This document shows positions 36,569 through 48,050 of a stretch of DNA of 64,000 nt, one piece after another (position 1 is the stretch's first letter; the number at the start of each line of letters is the position of its first letter). The position numbers and the translations under genes were made by a program. Source of the stretch: Drosophila miranda (lineage: Eukaryota; Arthropoda; Insecta; Diptera; Drosophilidae); contig NC_046673.1 of the NCBI RefSeq assembly GCF_003369915.1, positions 23,799,718 to 23,863,717 of the forward strand. The letters run 5' to 3'. The notes beneath the pieces were generated by a model. The model had not been told where the DNA came from. It saw only the letters and a list, made by a program, of their open reading frames with translations, and searched no databases.

Positions 36569-39500
36569 CAGTCAGTGCCGCCTGAAAGTTGAAGCAGTTT
36601 GTCTAAGTGGCTTGGGGGCTTTGTCAAAGCATATAAAATATAATACAATAGAAAGTATATGTACATATATATATATATATATGTATATGTATATGCCCCG
36701 CTTGTAACAAAAACAACAACAATAGCAACCAGAGTACGTCGCAGTTGTTGGCTCCAAAACACGCAACAATCCGTTAGAATAAAAGTCAGCCCCCGCCAGC
36801 GAAACCCCCGAGAGCACCCACACAACCCTAGATCTAAGACCCACTCCCATTTCTCCATACTCCACCCCCTCCTATTCCTCCTCTGGCACCACTCCATGGA
36901 GTCCCTACCGTTCTTCCAACCATCGCGTGTTCCGGCTTCCAAGGAGCCTCCTCTTTCTCCCTCTCCCTTTCGGAGACTTCAAACAGTGCGGCCCCCGTAC
37001 GGTCGTCCTGACGTCCTCTCGTCCGTCGGCGGTCGAGCCCTAAAACTCAAGCCACAAATACATACATCAGCATATGATATCCACATACATTCGAGTCTAT
37101 GCCTCGTCCCCGATACGTTCCAGAAAACTTCCAGAAATGAATTCCAGAATCCGTTTTCGAAAAGCGTCTGGGAAACTCTAAGGAATTTCAGTGTCGCTTT
37201 GGAAAACCGGATTTTTCCATCGAAATCTGAAAAATTATAAAAAAATTTCTTAAAAAACTGCTAATTAGAGATTTCCAGACCAAAATTTACTTTCGCTTTT
37301 TCTAGCTAAAAATTTCCTTTCCGCATATTTATTGGGAGTTTTCCGGAACGACATGGCAGGCGACGGATGGGGGCGGGGGGCGATAAAGTGCAATTTTTTC
37401 TATAACAAAATTTGCTATATTGTATTTTTTGTTGTTTTGTTTTTTTTTTAACATTTTTTTTGTCTACCGCCCACCGCTGTGCAACGTTCCCGTTCTTGCA
37501 ACGTACTCCCGTTCTGCCGTTCTGACGTTCCCGTTCCCGTTCCTGAAAATGCAACTGCAACTGCAACTGCGTGCTTCTTGCAACACACACTCCGCCGCGG
37601 ATGGAGAGTAGGTCACAGGTCAGTATGCGTTACTATTTAGTCATTCTAACTAACTTTTAAGAGGGGTAAGCGGGGCCCGAGGCCTGAACGGGGCAGACCC
37701 AGACCTCCCTTTCCGCGTTGCATATTAATTTGCTGGCGACTTTTGTTGTGTGCCCCGCATTTCATGGGGAAATCTTGAGAGCCTAATGTGCTTATGGCTT
37801 CCCCACTCGACGTGTGTGTGTGGTGTGGCGTGTGGCATGCGGCATGCGGCAAGAGGCATGGCGGCTGACAAATCAATCAGAGGCAAATGCTTGATGCGGG
37901 AAATGCGGCTGGAAAAGGTGGGGAAAAAGTTTTCCATTTTTGGTTTCTGGAATTTGGTTTTTTTTTTCTTTTTCCCCTCGAAACTTTTTCTTGACATTTG
38001 GGCAATCATTCAGTTGTGGAATTTATAGAGTTATAGAGTCCCGAAAAAGTGGGTTATTGAAGTGGTTTTTGAGCCTCTCGAAAAAGGGTAACAAAATTCC
38101 AAACAAGTTGCACGCTTCGGAGGGGGTTCTTGTAACTCTGCAGCGCCGCAAATCTAAAAGTCCGGCATCAACCCATGCAAAATGTTTATTTTATTTTACT
38201 TGGAGCTTAGTGGAAGGACGATTATCGGCTTGTATCAAACAACTTGATGAATAAAATGCGCCTAGAATTGGGAAGATTCTACAAGATTCTTCCTTATAAT
38301 CCATATAAGGAACTCTGCACTGTCCCATTTACCACAAGAATAAAATACTAGAATTATATTCGAAAACAATTTAATACTACTAGAAAATTACTAAATTAAA
38401 TACCAAAAATTACAACATAGTAAAATACAGTTTAAAACAAAATTAGATAAATTCCAGAAAAATATCAAGAAAACAATAAGAAAATTAAGAGACAAAAACA
38501 CTAGGGAAATAATAGTACACATAGAGTAAGACAAACAGATAATAAAAAAATACCAGAAAAATACTACAAATTTGAATAGAAAACATACTTGAATAGCTCC
38601 AGAAAAATTCTAGAATAATGCCAGATAATATTATAATAGCAGATATGTACTGCAAAGAGAACTTCAAAAATACTTGAAAATATTTAAAATCTATTCCCTA
38701 ACCCCCCTGCTCTCCCATTAGGAGCAATTACTCGCATTGTGCCCCCCGCAATCCGTCAAAGTCAAAGGCAGAATGAATGAATGCAAATCTGTGCATGTTG
38801 CATGGGGCATGTCCCATGCTGCATCGCTGAAAATGGAACTCAAATTGAAACTCGAAATTCGAAATTGATATGGAGATTGGGGCATCGACTAAACGAAGGC
38901 CAGCCGAGTAGCTCCATCGATCAAAATCAATTAAATCCGTTTGCTTCTTTGCTCAAAAATTAAATTGTTATTTCGTTATTATGCAAAATGACTCCGGGAA
39001 AAGCTATGGAAGGGGGGGAAAACTTATTCCATGTTTTGCCAAAAGATAAACTTTCCGCCCCGTCGCCGCCGCATTCTCTCGTATAAGTAATTTCCAATGA
39101 AACTAATTTATTTTCGATTATAACTCCACTCCACTCGACTCTACTCGACTCCTCTCCCATCCACTCCGCCTGTTCTACACGCAAATTATTTACAACTTTT
39201 TTTGGGGAAAAAGTTAATTTTGTTTATGCGATGCGTTGGGGGCTGGGGCTGGGGCGGGGAGGTGGAGGAAAAGGCGAAGCGCCTTTCGTTTCGGGAAAAG
39301 TTTTCCCCCGCGATTCCGAAACAATTAGCTCCGATTGAAAGTTATGCCACGAAACGAGAGATAATTGTCTCTGAAGTGAAGTTTTATTTGTGGTTGGATC
39401 CGACTGCCCTTGACGGCTCTTGAAAGATCTCAGTCTTGGGCTTCGGTTGGAGCGCTTAAACGTCCTTTAAATAATGCAACATATGGCAAAAAATAATGCC

Positions 39501-42500
39501 CCAGAAACCGCAGAAGGGAGGGCGAACCAGTCAGGGACACGGCAAGGGGCAGAGAAGGAGCCATCATGACGGCCCAAGAAACAAGGGGGGGGAATGAGTA
39601 ATCGGCAAAGCGTCAACGAACAACGAGAGAGAGAGAGAGAGCGAGAGGGGGAGAGAGGGGGAAGCAAGAGAAGACAAAAACTCAAATAGGAACAAGAAGA
39701 AGACGAAAACCATAAGCGGAATCAAGAATAGGTACCTTTTGAGGATACCCTTGCAGATCCATTTGGTGTCCTTTTGAAAGCTTCCTCCTGCGGGACAAGA
39801 AGTGATTCCCATTCGCAGCATTTTCCAGAATAAAAACACAAATTAAAGATCTCCAAAGACGAACAGGACATTGTAGTCCTTGCCCCCTGAGTGGAAAGGG
39901 TATTTGGAGGCGAAAAACAAAAGCTCAAAGCGCACTTTTTGGTTGCTGCGACTGCGACGACTGTCAAGCCAAATGCACAGAGACAAAGGCCACAAAAGGG
40001 GTGACAAACGGGGGATGAAGGAGATGCTGGGGCGACAGGACAGTGCAACGGTTGAGGTGGAAATGTTGCAAGCCATGTTGCACGTTTGGACCGAAAACAA
40101 GCTAAAAAAAGACAAACAGAAAGCGTTCGGTTTTAAGGGTCGACTCTTTTGATATCGCACTTTTTGATGAATTTTCAAACTGTAAAAAGATTGTGAATAC
40201 GGTTTCCCCACACTGTTTTTAATAGGTATTGGGCAACACTAGAGAAGCGGCCGACAAGAAACAAAAAGATTGGAAATATTAATAGAGAAAAAAAATAAAA
40301 TAAAATTACTATAGTGCTAGAAAAATACTGTAAAAATACAGGAAAAAAACATTATAATAATACTCGAAAATAATACTTGAAATAATTGCTTGTAGATACT
40401 AACAATTTTCAGGAAAAATTCTAGAATAATACCAGAATTTTAAAATATATAAATATTAGAATAAGGAAAAATACTAGAAGAGTACGTGAATACGTTAACA
40501 AATATAAACAGAAAAAATCCTACAAGAACTCCATACAAATAAAAGAAAAATTTCAAGAAAAGGAGTAGAATACTTGATTAATTCCAAAAGAAACAATAAA
40601 GTTCAATAAATCCTAGGAAATAAATCAGAAAACCACATTCATAAAAAATACCACAAAATACCAGCAGAAAAACCTGAAGAATGACTCAGGAATGGTGTGT
40701 GCTTGAATCGATACAAAATATTCGAGTACATCCCATCGGCGTACCATCGTACCCCGCATCCATTTTCATTCCTGCCACGACACTTGTGTGTTGTGTTTCC
40801 CAGTGTGGGGGCATCATGGCATTGTGGCGGTGCGGCAGTGTGGCAGCAGCCATGGCATTTGTTGTGTTGCGGTCTTTTTGGGCCCAAAAACAACATTTGG
40901 TAACAATGCGCCTGACAATATTTTCAAGGTCCTCCCCAGAACTGCGGCAGGGACTAAATCATAAGCAAAGAGTAGCAGAACCGGCGGTAGATGGGGGGAA
41001 AATCAGTGAAGCGAAAGGAAATCCTTGGAAAGGATCTAGATAGAGAAAGAGAGCGAGAAACAAATCTTGTGGTTTGCTGCCCAAGGACTGCCCTCTATCC
41101 CTTTTTTTCGGGGACAGAGATAGAGATAGAGATAGGAAGATGAGAAATGAGAAACTGTGAGTCTGTGAATCTGGAAACGAAACTGAAACTAAATCAAAGG
41201 CAAAGCCAAAGCCAAAGCCAAACCCAAAGCAAAATTCTGGCAAATTAAATAATCAAAAACAATTGTTGAAGTGCTTCTGGGTGGACGGAAGGCAGATGAA
41301 GGCACAATTGGATTACGTGTAGATTGGTTAAGAAGCCGCAAGCTGTGTGGCAAGATACTCGTACAGCCAGAGCAGAAGAGAATCGCAGACAAAGGCAGCC
41401 CAAACTACTCGCAGAATATACACACTCGTTTGCACATCTATTCACGGGTGTTTGTACGGGCAGATAGTGACCTGCTGCTGTGACCCTAAAGGTTATCTAT
41501 TATCAACGCTCGCCTCGGCACAACAATCTCTCTCTAGCTTTCTAGCTCTCTAGCGACTGTTTTTCGGTTTCCGTTCATTTTTGTATAGATTTTTATATAT
41601 AGTACGCTATTTTTCAGACACAAGGCCTTCGACAGAGTTAGAATCGAGAGACTGGGAGGCATATATTATATATTGTATGATTGATGTACGATCCGTATAA
41701 TTATAAAAAGCTTTTCTTTTTTCGAGAACGCTAAAACGCAAAAAGTCGAATAATACGGGTATTTGTGGGATTTTTTTCGTTTCTCAGATTTCTATAGAAT
41801 TTGTTACGCATTAGAATTATGAATGGGAAATGAATTAAAAAACGTGAATAACATCATCATATAATGGGTGTTTGAGAGGCCTTAAAAGTGTCTAAAAAGT
41901 GTAGATATTAAACTCCGTCTTCGTTCGTAGAAATCTTCAATTATCTTTATTATAGCGGCTTCTTTAAAGATTATATTCAAGATATTTAAATCTAAGACGT
42001 TCCTTATTATACTTTGGAAAAATGAAAAAAAAAAAAATATACATATTAAACTATAAAGTAAAAAATACTATAAAATACAGGAAGAAATAAAGATACAAAA
42101 AATTGCATAAATTTAAATGAGAAAAGAAAAAGAGTAGGAATAAAGTAACGGATTAAAAATAATATATATAGAGAAAAATACTAAAACAATACTTGGAAAA
42201 TACTCGAATAAGTCTATAGTATTAATTGAAAATACTAAATACCATTGGTTGTAGATTTTTCCTAGAAAATTGAAAAATGAGGCTTGGATGCTCCCATTCT
42301 CAAAACGGATGTTTTCTATGGGAAAAATTTCCCAGTAGGACGAAACGAGAGCCCGCTCTTTTTAAACTTATTCCATCAGCTGATTATCTCTCCGCCCATC
42401 AATCAATCTCCATCGAAATCTAACAATTAAATGGCTGTCAGAAAGGGAGGAGGCAGGCCCCGCAGACAAATGCACAAAACTTTTGTTGCATTGCATTTTC

Positions 42501-44155
42501 CCCTTCATTTTTCCAGACAGACAGTTTACAAGCTTATCAAATATCCTTTTGCTGACAGGATAGGATACGACAGGACAGGACCTTTGTTTGTTTATCAGAA
42601 AACTATTTGCTTTCAATTGTTCCCTCCCTCTCGCTCGCTTTCTCTCTCTCTCTCTCTCCCTCTCGATTTGCCACTCGATTTCCGTCTTGACCTCTGGATT
42701 ATATTTAAATATTTGATAAAAAAGCAGCAGCACAAGAAATGAAAATTGTTTGAATGATTTGACGCTTGACTATTCGATTAACAGTTGGATTGAGGTCTTT
42801 GTGGCCTAGAACAGAGGGCGGGAACAGGTCATTGAGTGGCCTTTAAATCACACAAATCCGTTCGTTTAGGGGAATTATTTGTAGAGCGAATCATTCGTGA
42901 AATGGATGCCATGGAAAGTGTGTTCCCATTCCATGGGGCCATTCGTTTATGGGAACATCATCCGTGGAATGTGCTGTGGACTGGAACACGGGCTGCCAGG
43001 GAGTGTATCTTAATGCTGAGAAGTGCCTTTCAGTTTGTAAATATTTGTGAAAAATACACTCTCCGCTCAAACAAAGCAAAAATCCTACTGTTATCTGAGG
43101 AGCTTACACACACAACCCACAACCCCCTCGCATGGTAACATCTCCCCAAACGCCAACTCCTCCTCCAAGTGGCTTCCAATTTCATTTCTAATGCGAAAAC
43201 TATCGACAGATTCTCGCACTGGTTCCGCTCTGTCCATCCCATACGTCTATCTATCTATCTATCTATCTATCTACTATCTATTCGTCTGTCTGGCCGTCAG
43301 TGAGCTGACTCCGACTGTAACTGTAACTGTAACTGCTACTTCGTACTAGTAATCGCACTTGCACTCCCACTACCAGAGGCTCCCCCCTGTTTTTACTGGT
43401 ATGCTCTTTTCTACACTCTAAAAAATCAACAGTTTAGAATAATTTGAAATGCTCTACACTTCAAGGAGGAATATTTCTCCATTCATCTTTCTCTTCATTT
43501 GAATGCATTTTTAGGGAGTTTTTCCAAGTGTAAAAATCTGTAAACGAATCAAAATTGAAACCAAAAGCAAATGCTGCTGTGGGTAGAGGGGCCGAAGGGG
43601 AATCCAATTGGTTTCGATTGAAATGAATTGGATTGAAAAGCGTAACGGAGGACGGCGGACGGGACTGTACTCTCGCTTAAGCTGCCAGAGTTGTCGTCCA
43701 AACCAGAGTTGACATGACATATTCCGCTGCTGCTGCGAAAGTCGAGCCAAAAAGAGATGGAGAGAGTGGGATTTAAAAATCAGAAATCAAATGGAGAAAC
43801 AGAACAGGAGAACAGGAGCTGCAGGGGCTAGAGGTGGAGATGGAGGTGGAATCAAAAGCTAAAGCCAAAGCTAATGCCAAAGCTCTGCCAGGGTTACAGT
43901 TACAGTTGCACTTGGAGCTACAGTTGGAGGCTTAAGCAACTGCAACAACAACCATACTGACAATTCAATTGTCACATCCGTTTATACTGCTGTTTGGCAG
44001 CAGCCATGAGAGTTAGACAGGGAGGACGGATAGTGGCAAAGGGAGACACAGGAAGACGCGCAAAGTGAGAGAGAGAGAGAGAGAAAGAGAGAGCGATTGC
44101 CGCAGGGAGATAGAGGGAACATTTCAAGGTTAGCTTTTGGCGGCCATAGGTCGCT

Positions 44156-44157
<2 letters not shown>

Positions 44158-44189
<32 letters not shown>
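44158..44189. repeat. (GT)n microsatellite
   Basis: Fifteen or so GT units, uninterrupted. Confidence 0.9.
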
Positions 44190-44190
<1 letters not shown>

Positions 44191-47045
44191 AGCGATGCCA
44201 GCGACGGGCGAGAAAAAGCTTCGCGGAAATGAGAAGATGGAGTGGGAAGAGAACACTATCGAATGGTGAATGAAATTCGAAATTCTAAATTTATGACTAG
44301 CTAATTTCACGGAGAAACTCCTTCAGTTATCCCCATCCCCATCACCGTCTCCATCTCCATCCCCTTGACGCCTCCCATAAATCTGTGTGAAAACTTGTGC
44401 AAAATTTCACTCGTGAAACTTTTTGATTTTTGCTCTGAAATTTTTGTTATTGCAATACGAAAGCTGAACCGCAGTCTGCCCCCGCCCTCTGGCGCGTGTT
44501 GGAGGGGGGTTCGTCTCGTGTGTCGCGGTTTTTGTGGCGCCCTTGAGACAGAGCCCCCACCATCCACCGCCCATCCATGGGAAAACACCCACCGCCAGTG
44601 CAGCGCCCCGTCTAGGAGGAGGTGCAGCCACGTCAGAGCGAAAGGAAAAGAGAAACAGAAGCAGAAACCAGTGAAACGATGCAAATGGAGGGAGTCCTCC
44701 GCTTGATACCCTAGCAAATCGATTGAAGAAGATATTTTCTTAGCAAAAATTGGTATGGCGAAGTCTCACTGGGGTCTCACTGTAGTGGAGAGAGTATGCG
44801 GAATGGTAATGGATAGATGGATACGAAAGATCCAAGCCGTTGGATCTGGAATTTGCTTTATCGGTGCAGGAGATGCCCGAAGCCCGAAGCCCCTGGCGGG
44901 TGGCAGAAACGCTTTCGAAGAAAAGCCTGATGCCTAGTGCCTCCGGTGGGTGGTGGCGCTGGAGGGTTGGGGCAAATTAAAAGAGCATAAAACGATGCCT
45001 GAGAGCCGATGGCTGTGGCATGGGGCTCCGTCGTGTGGCAGGGATCTGCTGAGTGGAAAGGATATGTGGCAGCGGTAATGTTTTCCATAAATATTAAGTC
45101 ATTTGCTGTTGCATACAACGACGGGGCATAAATCAAATCAAATCAAGGAGCAACGACAGGGAGTTGCTGTGGAAATTGCATTGAAAATTGGAGCAGGGGA
45201 AAATGGAAGGAAGGAGGGTTCTCCATTTAATTGGGGAATAACTGAAAGGCATACCATACCCCACTTTCATGCCTCGGAGACCGCCATCTAAATGTGAAAT
45301 AAATTGCTTAATAAATTATTTAAAAGGATTCCAAAAAACAAGAAACAGATTTTCCCTGCTTTCTTCTTATAATTTCCAATGGGTTTAGCATCCATTTTTC
45401 ACAAAAAATTTATGATTTAATTACGAAAAAATAATCACCTATTCCGTTGCCGAAAGGGCCTTGCCTATTACGGTGAGAACTTTTCCATCTTCTGCAGAAG
45501 ACTTCCATTCAAAACAAAAAAAGAGAAGCATATACCCTATTCTGTCTCCCTCACTCGTTTACAGTGAGACTCTTACTCTTGGAGGACTCCTCCACTCCCC
45601 TCCACTCGGCTCACTCTCTCTGTCTCTGTCCTGCACAAAGGAAAAGCCATTGAAAAGCGCATTTTGATTTATGAAAATTAAAAGCCTCCCAAAAGTTTAA
45701 ACCCAACTCCAAATAATTTGTAGAGGGCTCTCTCTCTCTCTCTCTGTTCTCACACCTTTGGAGTTCCCAAGTTGTGGCTGTGTGTGTGTGCTGTTTTTTC
45801 CCAAAAGTTTTTCAAGTAGCGTCTGAGAGGAGTCCGTGGCTTAGTCCACCGCATCCGCTGTCGTTCCATTGTTAATCGCCAGAGAATTAATATCGTAGGA
45901 AATGTATATGTATCGTATACTTATATAGAAAGTTTTGCTGTATTTCAATCATAAATTATATTTACAACAAAACATATACATGCATACATATTTACATGTT
46001 TTTCAGGGCCAAAAATATACTTTCCCTCTTTGCGGTGGGTATTGGTTTTTTTCTGTTTCTTTCTTTTGCCCATTTACACGTCATTTACACTTCGTCTAAC
46101 GGCACTTAGTGGTCTATAGAGGGAGTGGGAGTGGGAGAGAGGGGAAGTCTCACTGTAGAAGAGTGGGAGTGGTGGGCGGGGGGCGGGGTTGTAATATCCG
46201 GAACGTGGGGATCTGCGGGGATGTGGGGGTTCGGGGGTGGGGTCTGTGCCAAAACAAATTGATGTCGCTGATGATGCTGATTATACACGCGTCCTCTCTT
46301 CCACACTTCACTTCCACCCCCTCGTCCTTCTTCCTTGTTCTCCTTTCTCTCCGCCTCTTCCGCTGGATTCCTTTTGGGTTATTAAACTTTATTGTTGTTG
46401 CCGTTGTAAGGAAATAGCAGGGACGGGGGGCGGTGGGGTGTTGGGGTGGGGCCTTTATCGCTGGTTTTGGAAATCGCAAATCATTTATTATGAAATATTT
46501 TAGTATCGCATGTTGATGGATTTAATAGGCCGATGGCGGATGCACAACACAACATATTGTATGTACAAAAAGGAACCAGAGACTCGACTGAGGGATACCC
46601 CGTTTTAAAGAGTACCTACAGTCGTACTTTACCCACTTAAAGGGCTGTAACTTCTGAGCCATCGAATCTACCAGCTTAAACCAAATGTATGTTTTAGACA
46701 TATGTATGTATATTTAAGATTGTTCAAAACCAAGCTCATATATTTTTGAACATTTTTTGAAAGCAGTTTTAACAATTAAACACAAAAATTCTGCCCTTTT
46801 TAATCGCACACCTTAAAAAATTGGTTGCTTGGTTTTATTTTATGTACCTTTAAACAAAAAAATTAGATTTGTGAACAATGGTTTTTGCTTCGATACGACC
46901 AATTTTTGATGTGATTCATGGCTTAATTTTCGCCCGATCCTCGGTGAAATGTCCGGTTCCTTACTGAGAATGCATCACAGAGTAGCGCCAGGAGAAGGAT
47001 GATCGAGGAGGTAGGTGGGGAGATTGTGGCAGGCAAATGTTGAGT

Positions 47046-47217
47046 TCAGTTAAGGCCATATCGCCGTAACTCCCGCACAAAGCGCCGCTCCAGCCTTTGG
47101 AACTTTTTGAATTCACGCTGGCGTCGCACATGCCAACGCACCCATTCCAAGACGCTTTCACGCATCCGGAGCAGCCGGTAGCAGACCGCCGAAGTGAACC
47201 ACAGGAGTGAATTCAGT
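47046..47217 (-). CDS. Candidate terminal coding exon of an unrecognised gene
   Basis: On the minus strand an acceptor (AAATTCTCTCAG) precedes 56 codons and a TGA. The peptide has a short hydrophobic start (LNSLLWFTSAVCYRLL) and then a strongly basic amphipathic helix with RRQREFKKFQRLERRF and the C-terminus RRYGLN. Third positions are GC-rich (CTG, GTG, CGC, GAG), unlike the surrounding DNA. The frame has no ATG at its start and runs into a stop about 10 codons upstream of the acceptor, so it would need an upstream exon, which I did not find. A minus-strand AATAAA lies near 46,836. I do not recognise the family. A processed fragment or chance frame is possible. Confidence 0.35.
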
Positions 47218-47599
47218 CTGAGAGAATTTTCGATGGACTTCAGATGGATTTATGATATTCGTATGGGTATATGAGACGATTTCAAATATGCTGACAGTTT
47301 TCTCGCAGTGTTTCAGTGCCGTGCTGTTTGACAAAGGCAATAAAATGGCACGCCTCAATCTCGATTCGATCTGTTCGCCTTGAGCAATGGAGCGAGAGAG
47401 AGAGAGAGAGAGAGAAATACAAACAAGAAAACGCAGCCGCAACGCGCAGTTCTTATTCGCAACAACAATCTTCGTTCTCCGCTCTCTCATCGAACATGGC
47501 GTCAAAGCGCTCTCACTTTGTGGCTGCTCACGCACCTCTCACTCCATCACTGCAGCTCTCCTTTGATCACCCTTTTCATTAGGAGAGGGAAAACAGAAT

Positions 47600-47700
47600 A
47601 AGAATGCAAAATTCCGTCACCGTCGCTTCTGTCGCGCTCTCCCTCTCGCATATTCAGTTTTTCGTCCGGTCCGAGCGCGCGTTTTCGAGTCACCTCTGCG
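47600..47700 (+). promoter_or_regulatory. Core promoter with Initiator and MTE-like element
   Basis: TTCAGTTT at 47,653-47,660 puts +1 at A47,656. CGAGCGCGCG at 47,673-47,682 falls at the MTE position (+18 to +27), close to the consensus CSARCSSAACGS. No TATA box. Upstream DNA is CT-rich with CTCTCGC phrases. Confidence 0.5.
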
Positions 47701-48050
47701 TTGCGGTCACTGAAAAGCCGGCAAATAGTGAAAAATCCGACGGAAAAACTGTCGCGCTGCTGTGTGATCAAGTGTAAAATAGCATTGAAAAAGGCTGATT
47801 CCAGAGTTATGTATGTAAATCTACGGAAATATGTTTAAGTGAAGTGCATGACGAGAATATATTTGATATTTTGCGTTAATTAGTTTTTTTCATGTGCAAA
47901 ATGTGTGTCTTCCGTTGTGTTGCTGTGTGCGTGCGTGAAAATGATGCAAAAAAGAGCAAAGTTCTTTCTCGTTCCCACTAAAGGCGCAAGGAGAAGTGGG
48001 CAGAAAAAAGCAAAAGCGCGCTCTCCATGCAAGTCGCTCAATAGCAGAAG
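47656..48050 (+). other. Predicted noncoding first exon (5' UTR)
   Basis: Runs from the predicted start site to a very strong donor, AGAAG|GTGAGC, at 48,050/48,051. It is rich in GTGAAAA/AAATAGTG phrases typical of fly leaders and contains several short upstream ATG frames but no long one. It would splice across a long intron to exons beyond the window. Confidence 0.45.

Larger units (their letters stand above)
35441..47045. other. Noncoding region with simple repeats and AT-rich arrays
   Basis: No credible coding exon found. It includes (CT)n at 35,575-35,600, (GA)n at 36,534-36,562 and (TA)n near 36,664-36,682. AATACTAGAAAAAT-like degenerate arrays lie at 38,330-38,690, 40,250-40,680 and 42,040-42,250. 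A (TCTA)n run is near 43,245-43,275 and (GT)n at 44,158-44,189. Around 46,590-46,900 is a TE-like AT-rich block. Likely intronic or regulatory. Confidence 0.45.

Noticed and set aside
36659..37240. 193-codon plus-strand open frame
   Set aside because: Begins in a (TA)n repeat, has no domain character or coding bias, and has biased simple-sequence content.
42836..43138. 100-codon plus-strand open frame
   Set aside because: Lacks an ATG-initiated coding signature and overlaps the dispersed CGAACGG motif family. No splice context.
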